Below are positions 9,804-19,178 of a stretch of 64,000 nucleotides of DNA, one piece after another. This DNA comes from a bacterium (GTDB lineage Bacteria > Patescibacteriota > Gracilibacteria > Peribacterales > Peribacteraceae): assembly GCA_029558515.1 (NCBI GenBank), contig JAKQEM010000018.1, forward strand, positions 1 through 64,000. The letters run 5' to 3'. The notes below the pieces were generated by a model. It worked only from the letters and a program-made list of their open reading frames with translations. It made no database searches and had not been told where the DNA came from. The position numbers and the translations under genes are program-made. Within the stretch, counting starts at the first letter, position 1; every line of letters begins with the position of its first letter.

Positions 9804-11373
9804 CAATAAACTCATTGTTGTGAAACGCTGCAACCTCACCTTCCTGCAGAACGTAGGCGACGACGGGCAACCCCTGGCAACGTCGTACTCCAAATACATA
9901 CCGATCCATGGAAGCGATGCTGGAAGCGGGGGCAGTAGGATCATTGGTCACCCGAGTCCGCAAATATGTCCGCGGATTCATCCGGGTGGCAAACAGCACG
10001 TACATGTACGCTTGGTTGACATTCTCTGTCACACAAATGGTGCCGGACGGCTTCTCCTGCACGGCATACCGAATGGCGTCATTGATGGACGCATAAAATC
10101 CGTCGGCGCCGGCAACGGCAGGATATGTCGTGAAGTACGCATGTGTGAAGCCGACAAAGGAAAGCGTGTACACGATGATAATCATCGAAAAAATCGCCGA
10201 GTATGAACGAAAAATTGTGATACCAAGCGCAGTGAAATAGATGAAAGGAAGGAAAAGTAGATTGATGCGGTTGGTATTCACCGCCATCAACCCCGCCATC
10301 AAAACTGCGGTGAGTAACCAAAGCGTCACCACCCAACGAGCGGAAAATTTCCGCATTTGTTTCCATCTGCTCGTCGTACGCAGGATCCCCAATAGCGCCA
10401 AGGGCAGACTGAATGCATAGAGTACTCCGTACGATGGAAGGTTGTTCCAGAGCAACCCATCATTCTGCGTACGCATGTAATTCCAAAAGATGCGGAAGTT
10501 TTGCATGACAGTACGCAACGGATCACTGCCAAAGACAGCCGAAACTTGCTCGTATCGAGCTTCTCCCTGCAAACGCGGAATGCTAAAAAATGGAGTAATG
10601 ATTGCCGGAAGATCAAATTGATTGATAATAAGATAGAGCAGATGAGGCGTCGCGAGAACAATGAGCAGCATCCATGCGACGATAATGGTGCGCAGAGGAA
10701 TGCGGCGATATGCCAGCAGATACAACGATGAAAGAACTGCAAAAACAGGCACCGCAAAATACGCCGCGCCGTGCGTGCCCAGCGCAAGGCCGAGGAAAAG
10801 GAAAGAAACGTTCATCAACCGCGGCCGCTCGATGGCACATACCAAAAAATATGCCCCGGCCAAAAAGAAAAATGGCAGCGCAGTTTCGTCGATCCCCACG
10901 CGCGAAGAGACGATGTGCCACGGGGAAATGGCCAGGAGAAATGCCGCGAGCAGGCCCGTTCCCTTCCCCTCGATCTTCCGCGCAAGCAAGTATAAAAGTA
11001 AAACGCTCGCTATGCCCAGCAGAACGTTGACGATGCGCGCGGTCCCCTCATTGAGCCCGAAGACCGCAATGAACGGCATGGCAAGGTATGCTGGAATGGC
11101 ATTCATACCCGAGCCCCAAGAAACAAGTGCCATCGGAAACGGATAACCCGTCCTGTCGATGCCAAAATGCAAAAGAGAGTACGCATCATAGGCAGTCGAA
11201 GCTTCGTCTTGATTCAATCCCGGAGGAATATTGGGGAATCCGGCGACGCGTACGACGATGGCAAGAGCAAGCACAAGCAGCAGCAATGCATTGCTGCGTA
11301 CTCTCATCGGCAAACGTCCATACACTCGCGACATGACGGTCGAAGCAGGAAAGGCATTGAACATGCGTTCCAC
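9742..11373 (-). CDS. ArnT/PMT-like glycosyltransferase family 39 membrane protein
   Basis: GLNQDEASTAYDAYSLLHFGIDRTGYPFPM...WHIVSSRVGIDETALPFFFLAG; multi-TM. Confidence 0.8.
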   Translation of the reverse strand: MERMFNAFPASTVMSRVYGRLPMRVRSNALLLLVLALAIVVRVAGFPNIPPGLNQDEASTAYDAYSLLHFGIDRTGYPFPMALVSWGSGMNAIPAYLAMPFIAVFGLNEGTARIVNVLLGIASVLLLYLLARKIEGKGTGLLAAFLLAISPWHIVSSRVGIDETALPFFFLAGAYFLVCAIERPRLMNVSFLFLGLALGTHGAAYFAVPVFAVLSSLYLLAYRRIPLRTIIVAWMLLIVLATPHLLYLIINQFDLPAIITPFFSIPRLQGEARYEQVSAVFGSDPLRTVMQNFRIFWNYMRTQNDGLLWNNLPSYGVLYAFSLPLALLGILRTTSRWKQMRKFSARWVVTLWLLTAVLMAGLMAVNTNRINLLFLPFIYFTALGITIFRSYSAIFSMIIIVYTLSFVGFTHAYFTTYPAVAGADGFYASINDAIRYAVQEKPSGTICVTENVNQAYMYVLFATRMNPRTYLRTRVTNDPTAPASSIASMDRYVFGVRRCQGLPVVAYVLQEGEVAAFHNNEFIVTPFGHYAVALPRNADAIVP

Positions 11374-11455
11374 TATACCAACACTTGTGCTTTGTGACAG
11401 CGTAACCCGTCAGCGGATTGCCGTTTCTCTCTTGGCACGATACGCTGTGAGCCGC

Positions 11456-14065
11456 ATGCTCATCAGGTCTATACGCTTTTTTCGTCTCGTCGCACCGATC
11501 CTCTTACTTGCGATGGGGGGAATGCTGCTGCGTCTCTGGCTGGCTCCCATGGTGGCACAGGTGGATATCAATGCGTTTCGCAGCTGGATGGAAACGGGGG
11601 TAAAACTGGGTGTGGTGCGATCCTACTCGGAACAAGTCTCCAGTCCGTGGCTCACGAATTATCCTCCCGTGGGGATGTATCTCATTACTGCTTCCGGATA
11701 CCTCTACAAATGGTTGGCATCGCCGGAATTTTCCATGGCGGATCCGACGTACATGGTATTCACAAAATTGCCCGCTCTTCTCTCGGACGTCGTGACGGCA
11801 TGCCTCTTGCTTCTCTTCTTTGTAAAACTGCGGCGCAAACGATTGGGTCTCATCGCCGCGACGATCTACCTCTTGCATCCCGCAGTCCTGTATGAGAGTG
11901 CTCTCTGGGGACAAATGGATAGCCTGAGCGCCATGTTCGCCATGGGTGCACTGACGGCCGCCGTATGGAAAAAACCTTCCCTGGCCATGATGATCGCCGT
12001 GCTCGGCATGTTCACCAAACCCCAGGGGATTATTTTCGTTCCGCTCTTCCTCTTTCTTCTACCCGCCAAACCCAAACCGCTCCTTCGCGCTTTTGCCTTG
12101 TCGGCTGCCGCCGTGATCGTCGTCCTGCTGCCATTCCTTCTTGCGGGAAAAACGGGAGACGCGCTGGGTGTGTTCAATCTTGATGCCACCTTGAAGCAAA
12201 CACACATTTCCTGGAACGCCTTCAATGTCTGGTGGGCGGCTTTGGGACCGGAACTGTCCAATGCCGCCTCAGCCACATCGATGCTTGGATTCGTGACATA
12301 CCGGCATGCAGGCATCCTGCTCTTTGGCACACTCTACTTGATTCTCCTCCTCGCCCATCGCAAGCAACTGCGCGGAGATCTCTCTGCCGAACGGAACGCA
12401 GCGACCCTTTCCTGCGTCGCGGGACTGATTGCGTACGGCATGTTCATGCTGGCACCGGAAATGCATGAACGCTACTTGTTCCCCTATCTCGCTCTCGCTC
12501 TTCCGCACGCACTGCTTCGGCTCCGTGTGCTTCTTCTCTACGTCACCGTCTCCGTCTTGTACTTGCTGAATCTCATGCATGTCTTTTCCTTCATGCCATG
12601 GCAAACGCACATGCTCGCTTGGCCGCTCCTTTCAGGACCGATCATCGCCATGGCTCAGACATTCGTTTTTTTCCTGACAGTTGCCGCACTCACGCGCTGG
12701 GATCAATTGCGCCTTGAACTCCTCTCCCTATCCAAGCGATGCGCACACATCGGGAAGCGCATCATCGACAATCGGCATTTTACTGTGAGCGTTCTCGTTC
12801 TGCTGGGGTTTCTTCTGCGTCTGATCGTCGCATTGCATCCCGGCTACGGATTCGATGTCGGCACGAACCAAGGCTGGGCATGGACCGGAGCCGTGAACGG
12901 CGTCACTACTTCGTATACGGAACAGCTGGACGGCACCATGATCCCCGACTATCCGCCATTCTCACTCATGCTCTTCACCGGAGTGGGGGAAGTCTATCGT
13001 CTGTTCGCCGCTGAGCGGGAAGCGCATCCACTTCTGTTCCGCCTCCTCATAAAACTGCCGTCGATTACCTGCGATCTTCTCATCATTGTCACGCTCTACT
13101 TCCTGCTCACGTGGCTGAAGAACAAACGCGCGGGCATGCTTGCGGCGCTCATTGCAGCCCTCCATCCCGCCATCTGGTACGACTCATCGGCTTGGGGGCA
13201 AACCGATGTCATCTTCACGCTGTTTGTTCTGCTCTCCCTGCTCTCCCTTGGATGGAATCATGCGAAATTGGGCGGCACACTGGGCGCATTGGCACTCTTC
13301 ACCAAGGTGCATGCCATCGCCTTCTACCCGCTGTTTCTGATTGCCACACGTCTACGGTGGAAATCCATTCTCCAGGCTATCGCAGGAGGGCTCTTTGCGT
13401 TTGCGCTCATCTTCACTCCGTTCTTCCTTGCGGGCACGGGCATGCAAGCATTGGATGCATTTATCAAAGTCATCGGCAGTTACCACATGGTATCGGCAAA
13501 CGGCTATAACTTCTGGTGGGCGCTTTTGGATCAGGCAGCCTGGGATCGGCAGGATACCCTCCTGTTGCTGGGGCCTCTCACCTACCGACACGTCGGACTG
13601 CTCTTGGTCCTCCTCTCCTATACCCTGGTCCTCTGGCCTCTCTACCGGCTGCTGCGTACCAAGGCAACGAACCGCGTCATCACGGAAGCACTCCTTGCGG
13701 CGGCGGCCGTGTGCGCGTTCGCTTTTTTCCTCTTCAACACGGAAATGCATGAACGCTATCTGTTCCCCTTCACGGTGTTTGGACTGCCACTGGTGTTCTT
13801 CCATCGAAGCTATTGGCTTTCGTACTGGGGTGCGACAAGCGCCTTCCTCCTGAATCTGATGAGTTTTCTTCGAGCGCCGGATGCCATCGGATGGCTGTTT
13901 GATACGTTCCCCACCATCGACAGCGCGATCGCTTCCCTGCAAGTGGTCTTGTTTGTTCTGCTTCTCATCCGCGTCCGCAGATATTCCCTGCGTGTCCCCC
14001 CGTTGAGATCGAGTCCTTTGGGGACGCTCGTGCGTACGTGGTATGCTCGCACTCGTTTATTATAA
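11456..14065 (+). CDS. Tandemly duplicated (two-unit) polytopic membrane glycosyltransferase
   Basis: Two homologous halves: YLLHPAVLYESALWGQMD...TKPQGI...MHERYLFPYLALALP and ALHPAIWYDSSAWGQTD...TKVHAI...MHERYLFPFTVFGLP. Confidence 0.85.
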   Translation: MLIRSIRFFRLVAPILLLAMGGMLLRLWLAPMVAQVDINAFRSWMETGVKLGVVRSYSEQVSSPWLTNYPPVGMYLITASGYLYKWLASPEFSMADPTYMVFTKLPALLSDVVTACLLLLFFVKLRRKRLGLIAATIYLLHPAVLYESALWGQMDSLSAMFAMGALTAAVWKKPSLAMMIAVLGMFTKPQGIIFVPLFLFLLPAKPKPLLRAFALSAAAVIVVLLPFLLAGKTGDALGVFNLDATLKQTHISWNAFNVWWAALGPELSNAASATSMLGFVTYRHAGILLFGTLYLILLLAHRKQLRGDLSAERNAATLSCVAGLIAYGMFMLAPEMHERYLFPYLALALPHALLRLRVLLLYVTVSVLYLLNLMHVFSFMPWQTHMLAWPLLSGPIIAMAQTFVFFLTVAALTRWDQLRLELLSLSKRCAHIGKRIIDNRHFTVSVLVLLGFLLRLIVALHPGYGFDVGTNQGWAWTGAVNGVTTSYTEQLDGTMIPDYPPFSLMLFTGVGEVYRLFAAEREAHPLLFRLLIKLPSITCDLLIIVTLYFLLTWLKNKRAGMLAALIAALHPAIWYDSSAWGQTDVIFTLFVLLSLLSLGWNHAKLGGTLGALALFTKVHAIAFYPLFLIATRLRWKSILQAIAGGLFAFALIFTPFFLAGTGMQALDAFIKVIGSYHMVSANGYNFWWALLDQAAWDRQDTLLLLGPLTYRHVGLLLVLLSYTLVLWPLYRLLRTKATNRVITEALLAAAAVCAFAFFLFNTEMHERYLFPFTVFGLPLVFFHRSYWLSYWGATSAFLLNLMSFLRAPDAIGWLFDTFPTIDSAIASLQVVLFVLLLIRVRRYSLRVPPLRSSPLGTLVRTWYARTRLL

Positions 14066-14108
14066 CCTTTCTGCCGTTTCTGCCTTTCCCCACCTTCCTC
14101 ACTTCCCG

Positions 14109-15512
14109 ATGCCCGCCACCTCCCTCGATCAAATCGTTTCCCTCTGCAAGCGCAGGGGCTTCATCTTCCCCGGCTCGGAGATCTACGGAGGACTGGCCAA
14201 CACGTGGGACTACGGTCCGCTCGGAGTGGAATTGAAGAATAATGTAAAACGGGAATGGTGGGAGACATTCGTTCACAAGCGCCCCGACATGATCGGGACG
14301 GACGCGGCAATCCTCATGAACAGACGGGTCTGGGAGGCAAGCGGACACGTCACATCCTTTACCGATCCTCTGATCGACTGCAAGAAATGCAAAGCGCGCT
14401 TCCGCGGCGACAAACTGCTGGAAGAGAAGATCGGCGTGGAGGCCGTCACCGTTCTGACCCTCGATCAAATTCAGCCGATGATGATGGCGGAGAACGTCGT
14501 CTGTCCCAACTGCGGCAAGAATGATTGGACGCCGACCAAACAGTTCAACATGATGTTCAAGACGCATCAAGGTGTGGTGGAAGATGCGGCTGCACTCGTG
14601 TACCTGCGGCCGGAAACTGCGCAAGGCATGTTCGTGAACTTCAAGAACGTCATCGACACCATGCGAATGCGTTTGCCCTTCGGCATGGGGCAGATCGGCA
14701 AGGCTTTCCGCAATGAAATCACGCCGGGCAACTTCACCTTCCGCACGCGCGAGTTCGAACAGATGGAGATCGAGTACTTCTTCGATCCATCGGTGACTGA
14801 CTGGGAAACGCTGTTTGAAGAATGGAAAGCGCTGGAATGGGAGTGGTTCACGTCCCTCGGTCTTTCTCCCAAACGCCTGCGCTTCCGTGAACACACGCAG
14901 GAGGAGTTGGCTTTTTACAGCACTCGTACCATCGACATCGAATACCTCTTCCCGTGGGGCTGGGGCGAGCTCTCGGGTCTCGCCAATCGCACGGATTACG
15001 ACCTTGCGCAGCATGAGCAGTTCTCCGGCCAGGATTTGAAATACACCGATCCCGATGATCCGACACGAAAGTTCCTTCCGCATGTGCTGGAACCGACCTT
15101 CGGGTGCGATCGATCCGTCCTGACCTTCCTTTTGGAAGCCTACACCGAAGAAATTCTGGAGAATGGCGAAACGCGTACCGTCATGAAATTTCATCCGAGC
15201 ATCGCGCCCATCGACATCGCTATTCTCCCTCTCTCTAAGAAGGAGCACCTTATTGCCAAGGCAAAAGAACTGTACAATAAAATTGTGCAGGAAACGGATC
15301 TCGTGGTGGATTTCGACGTCACGGGAAGCATCGGGAAACGCTACCGACGCCAGGATGAAATCGGAACGCCCAAGGCCGTCACGGTCGATTTCGGCTCATT
15401 GGGTGAAGATTCCGCACAGGGTGAAAAGGACACCGTCACCATCCGGGACCGCGACACGCTGGAACAGATCCGCGTTCCCATCGGAGAGCTCATCGCATCG
15501 CTTGAGCGATAG
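14109..15512 (+). CDS. glyQS: Glycyl-tRNA synthetase (class II, single chain)
   Basis: SLDQIVSLCKRRGFIFPGSEIYGGLANTWDYGPLGVELKNNVKREWW; ...RPETAQGMFVNFKNV. Confidence 0.97.
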   Translation: MPATSLDQIVSLCKRRGFIFPGSEIYGGLANTWDYGPLGVELKNNVKREWWETFVHKRPDMIGTDAAILMNRRVWEASGHVTSFTDPLIDCKKCKARFRGDKLLEEKIGVEAVTVLTLDQIQPMMMAENVVCPNCGKNDWTPTKQFNMMFKTHQGVVEDAAALVYLRPETAQGMFVNFKNVIDTMRMRLPFGMGQIGKAFRNEITPGNFTFRTREFEQMEIEYFFDPSVTDWETLFEEWKALEWEWFTSLGLSPKRLRFREHTQEELAFYSTRTIDIEYLFPWGWGELSGLANRTDYDLAQHEQFSGQDLKYTDPDDPTRKFLPHVLEPTFGCDRSVLTFLLEAYTEEILENGETRTVMKFHPSIAPIDIAILPLSKKEHLIAKAKELYNKIVQETDLVVDFDVTGSIGKRYRRQDEIGTPKAVTVDFGSLGEDSAQGEKDTVTIRDRDTLEQIRVPIGELIASLER

Positions 15513-15579
15513 GCAGACTCGCCCTTGTCAACGTCCAATGACATGGGCATACTCCCGTCATCACCGGATGCCGATCGCA

Positions 15580-15652
15580 GCGGTCCTGGCCCGAAGGGCC
15601 ACCCTGAGCGAGTGAGCCCCGACGGGCGAATGAGTCGAAGGGTGACCCAAAG
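15580..15652. repeat. Palindromic dispersed-repeat-like sequence (CCCTGAGC...CGAAGGG) in rpsB leader
   Basis: TGGCCCgaaGGGCCA hairpin followed by CCCTGAGCGAGTGAGCCCCGACGGGCGAATGAGTCGAAGGG; similar short form at about 53242-53260. Confidence 0.55.
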
Positions 15653-15747
15653 GGAAATCCTCCGCACAGGCGAAACGACGCATCCGGGCAGCCCCCAAGG
15701 ATCTCTTGCACCGCCCCTGTCATTTTCTTTCTTTCCTCACCTCTCCT

Positions 15748-16485
15748 ATGCCGATTCCTTCGGAAAAAGAACTGTTGGAACATGCCTGCCATTTCGGTCA
15801 TCCGCGCCAGAAGTGGAATCCCAAGATTGCGCCGTACCTCTATGGCACGCGCAAAGGCATCCATATTTTTGATCTGGAGAAGACCCGCACGGGCCTCACG
15901 AAGGTCTGCGAAGAGCTGCGCGCACTCCAGGAAACCGGCAAAACCATTCTCTTCGTCTCCACCAAGCAGCAGAGTATCCCGCTGATCGAAGACATCGGCC
16001 GCCGTCTCGGACAACCGATCGTCACCAAGAAGTGGATCCCTGGACTCTTGACCAACTGGCCCACCATCAAACGCCGTCTCCAGTACTACCTGGATCTGCG
16101 CCGTTCGTTCCAGACGGGCGAGGTCGAGAAGTACACCAAGAAGGAGCAGACGCAGCTACGCAAGGAACTGACGAAACTCGACATCGCCCTCGCAGGCGTC
16201 GCTTCCATGACGGCCTTGCCGGACGCCATCTTCGTTGTGGACGCCGTGCGCGATAACGTCGCCGTTCTGGAAGCAAGAAAACTCTCCATTCCGGTTTTCG
16301 GCATCTGCGATTCCAACGCCGACCCCCACGCGTTCGCCGCACTCATCCCCGCCAATGACGACGCCGTACGCTCCATTCAGCTCATCCTGGATACCGTGGT
16401 GGCGGAATTGGAAAACGCAAAAATCCGCAAGAACGAACCTGCCAAGTCTGCGACAAAGGAAGCATCGGCCACTGTAGCAGCCTGA
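15748..16485 (+). CDS. rpsB: Ribosomal protein uS2
   Basis: ELLEHACHFGHPRQKWNPKIAPYLYGTRKGIHIFDLEKT...LPDAIFVVDAVRDNVAVLEARKLSIPVFGICDSNADP. Confidence 0.97.
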   Translation: MPIPSEKELLEHACHFGHPRQKWNPKIAPYLYGTRKGIHIFDLEKTRTGLTKVCEELRALQETGKTILFVSTKQQSIPLIEDIGRRLGQPIVTKKWIPGLLTNWPTIKRRLQYYLDLRRSFQTGEVEKYTKKEQTQLRKELTKLDIALAGVASMTALPDAIFVVDAVRDNVAVLEARKLSIPVFGICDSNADPHAFAALIPANDDAVRSIQLILDTVVAELENAKIRKNEPAKSATKEASATVAA

Positions 16486-16500
16486 CAGTCACAAGTTTCC

Positions 16501-16556
16501 GTCCCGAAGTCCGAATCCCGAATCCCCAGTCCTTAGTCCTTAGTCCTTAGTCCCCC
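16501..16556. repeat. Heptamer array (8 x 7 nt), tsf leader
   Basis: gtcccga agtccga atcccga atcccca gtcctta gtcctta gtcctta gtccccc. Confidence 0.9.
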
Positions 16557-16582
16557 GCCCCCCATCCCTACCCCCTCCTCCC

Positions 16583-17359
16583 ATGCCCCCCATCTCCGTC
16601 GCCGCCATCCAGTCACTCCGCATCCGCACGGGTGTCCCCATCTCCGCCTGCAAAGAAGCCCTCGAGGAGGCCGGCGGTGACGAGGAGAAAGCCATTGAAC
16701 TGCTGCGCAAACGCGGCATCGCTCAGGCAGCCAAGAAAGCCAGCCGTGCCCAGGCGGAAGGTTTGATCTTCCAGAAAACGAACGACAATACTTGTGCCAT
16801 GTTCGCGTTACGCTGCGAGACGGATTTTGTCGCTCGTGACGAGCACTTCCTGCAAGCAGGCGAACAGATTCTCGACCTGCTGTTCTCCAAGGGAGTGGAA
16901 GCAGCGACGACGTTGGCGTCCGAGGCGCTGCCCGTGCTCGTGCAGAAGCTTGGAGAGAACATCACCGCTGACGAAATGCACCGCATCGAAGCACCGATTC
17001 TCGGCAGCTACCTGCACAGCAATCGGAAGATCGGCGTCATCATCGGTCTGGACGGTGCGACGCAGGAAATCGCCCGCGACATTGCGATGCACGCTGCGGC
17101 ATTGAGCCCCCGTTATGTCCATCCCGAGGAAGTCGGCGCGGACGTCGTAGAGAAGGAGCGCGAGATCTGGCGCGAACAGCTGAAGACCGAAGGCAAGCCG
17201 GAAGCGATATGGGAGAAGATTCTGCTGGGCAAGGAAAAGAAGTTCCGGGAAGAGAACGCAATCACCAAACAGGCATTTGTCAAGGATCCATCCAAGACAG
17301 TCGAACAGCACCTTTCGGACGCAAAGATCACGACCTACGTCCGAATCAGTATCGGCTGA
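16583..17359 (+). CDS. tsf: Elongation factor Ts
   Basis: IQSLRIRTGVPISACKEALEEAGGDEEKAIELLRKRGIAQAAKKASRAQAEGLI. Confidence 0.97.
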   Translation: MPPISVAAIQSLRIRTGVPISACKEALEEAGGDEEKAIELLRKRGIAQAAKKASRAQAEGLIFQKTNDNTCAMFALRCETDFVARDEHFLQAGEQILDLLFSKGVEAATTLASEALPVLVQKLGENITADEMHRIEAPILGSYLHSNRKIGVIIGLDGATQEIARDIAMHAAALSPRYVHPEEVGADVVEKEREIWREQLKTEGKPEAIWEKILLGKEKKFREENAITKQAFVKDPSKTVEQHLSDAKITTYVRISIG

Positions 17360-17403
17360 TTCTCTGCACGGTACGATCCCCGGCTTGCTGATGTCGATAT
17401 GTA

Positions 17404-17433
17404 TTGGCAGACGCAAGCCATTTCTGCTATACT
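17404..17433 (+). promoter_or_regulatory. Putative promoter (TTGGCA-N18-TATACT) for leaderless GTG start
   Basis: TATACT ends 7 nt upstream of GTG at 17441. Confidence 0.5.
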
Positions 17434-17440
17434 GGAACAC

Positions 17441-17824
17441 GTGACGACCACACTGGACATCCTCATCGTGGAAGATGATGCGGTACTGCGAAGCCTCTAC
17501 ATCAAAAAATTCGCGACCGCTGGCTACACGATTCGCGCCGCGGAGGACGGCGAGATGGCGCTTGCGGAGATCAACAAGAAGAGCCCCGACATTCTGGTGC
17601 TCGATCTGCACATGCCGAAGATGGACGGATTCCAACTGCTCCAGCAATTTCCCAAGAAAGACCGTCCTTTCGCAGTGGTGATCCTGACGAACTTCGCCGA
17701 CGAACAAACTCGTCAAAAAGGCAAAACACTGGGAGCCGACGACTTCTTCGTGAAGAAAGACATGACCATCAAATCGCTCCTGGAAATGGTGCAGCGCGTG
17801 GGGAAGGAGTGGAAGAAGAAATGA
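17441..17824 (+). CDS. Response regulator receiver (REC) domain protein
   Basis: (V)TTTLDILIVEDDAVLRSLY...DILVLDLHMPKMDGFQLLQQF; start moved from track ATG 17399 to GTG 17441 because the former lies upstream of the promoter. Confidence 0.85.
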   Translation: MTTTLDILIVEDDAVLRSLYIKKFATAGYTIRAAEDGEMALAEINKKSPDILVLDLHMPKMDGFQLLQQFPKKDRPFAVVILTNFADEQTRQKGKTLGADDFFVKKDMTIKSLLEMVQRVGKEWKKK

Positions 17825-17828
17825 GGGG

Positions 17829-17856
17829 AATGCAAAATGTGAAATGCAAAATATTG
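17829..17856. repeat. Heptamer array (4 x 7 nt, AATGCAA type)
   Basis: aatgcaa aatgtga aatgcaa aatattg. Confidence 0.7.
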
Positions 17857-17885
17857 TGCTGAGATACTTGTTCAATACTGTTGCA

Positions 17886-19112
17886 TCATAGTCCCAGCAA
17901 TGCCAACCACCGTGACAGCCACAACAGCCGTGGAGGACCGACGAGCACTCTGCTCTGCACGATACTTTTGCTCATTGCTTCACGCAGTCTCCACGCGATG
18001 CGATGCCTTCCCCGCACAAGCACATTGACCTCCCCCATCTCATCGAGTGAAACTCGAAAAGTGTTTGCGGAACCGATGAACACCGTCTTGTGATCCACAA
18101 TGGTCGCTTTGGCATGGAACATGCGCGGTGTAAGCAACACCGTCATATGGGAACCAAGCCCCTCCGCAAGAAGCGTACCGACGGTCGCGATGTTCGCATG
18201 ATGGTGAAAGTCCGTCTGCTTCGGCAGAATGATGGTGACGTGCACCTGACGCCGGCTGAGCGCAATGAGCGTGCGCACCACCTCCGGATCCGAGAGGTAG
18301 CACTGCTCCATCACAACGTGTTCCTTCGCGCTTTGCAGCAGCTCCATGAGAACGGGACGAATGTCCTTGTGTTCTTCGTTATTCATGACCAACCGGACGG
18401 GTGCGTCCGCCGGTCCGCGCCCGCGCGTGAGAAATTGTTCCACAAATCGCGCTCCCCGCAACTCCACCATGTAATCATGCCAATCCCGATAGTACTCATC
18501 TGCGATGTTCATGCCGGTGAGCAGCATCGTGGAACCGTCGATGACGAAGACCTTGGCGTGATCATTGTATGTCGCCGTGCTGATACGGATATTCGGATGA
18601 TGCCAAAACGCGAGCCAGGGTTCCTGCGTTGATTCTTTGGTACTGATGAAATCGCCGGAAAATTCGAAGAAATCCCCCACCGCCTCTTTGGTGATGTCGA
18701 CGAGAACGCCGCGTTCCGCCACCTCGAGGAGCAGCCGAGCGATACGGCGCCCCGTCGCATCGTTCTTCCAGATGAACATTTGAATGATGACGGAGTGTTG
18801 CGCATGCCGGATAAGATGCTCGATGCGATGGAACACGCCGGAGCCGTCCACCCACAAACGGACGTCATTGCGACGAGTCATACGCCCGATCGACTCCCCC
18901 GTCCGGAAGAGAATCAAGATGCGCATACGAAAAAAGAGTCGTAATCCGCGCACACGTCTCTGCCCCCTTCGACCGAAGAAATAGCGCAGAACACCGCGAA
19001 CGGCGCTTCTAAACCCTGCGGTATTGGTGAGATCTCTCCAGCTTCGAAGACGTGGCATACGAAAAACGGGGGATATCCTCAGTATACACGGCGTGCGCGC
19101 AGAATGCGTCAA
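17886..19112 (-). CDS. Phospholipase D superfamily / cardiolipin synthase-like protein
   Basis: Degenerate HKD motifs: YNDHAKVFVIDGSTMLLTGMNIADEY and FHAKATIVDHKTVFIGSANTF. Confidence 0.88.
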   Translation of the reverse strand: MTHSARTPCILRISPVFRMPRLRSWRDLTNTAGFRSAVRGVLRYFFGRRGQRRVRGLRLFFRMRILILFRTGESIGRMTRRNDVRLWVDGSGVFHRIEHLIRHAQHSVIIQMFIWKNDATGRRIARLLLEVAERGVLVDITKEAVGDFFEFSGDFISTKESTQEPWLAFWHHPNIRISTATYNDHAKVFVIDGSTMLLTGMNIADEYYRDWHDYMVELRGARFVEQFLTRGRGPADAPVRLVMNNEEHKDIRPVLMELLQSAKEHVVMEQCYLSDPEVVRTLIALSRRQVHVTIILPKQTDFHHHANIATVGTLLAEGLGSHMTVLLTPRMFHAKATIVDHKTVFIGSANTFRVSLDEMGEVNVLVRGRHRIAWRLREAMSKSIVQSRVLVGPPRLLWLSRWLALLGL

Positions 19113-19178
19113 GGACAGTCCTCTGCGATTTTCAAGTGATCATCGGTGCTTTTTCTGCTACAATGGTAGGATACTCCT

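Noticed and set aside
15525-15872. Plus-strand ORF overlapping the rpsB leader and start
   Set aside because: Out-of-frame with rpsB, lies over a palindromic repeat, no protein-like features.
17399-17440. ATG at 17399 as the response-regulator start
   Set aside because: It lies upstream of the predicted -35/-10 elements; GTG at 17441 fits REC-domain length and promoter position better.
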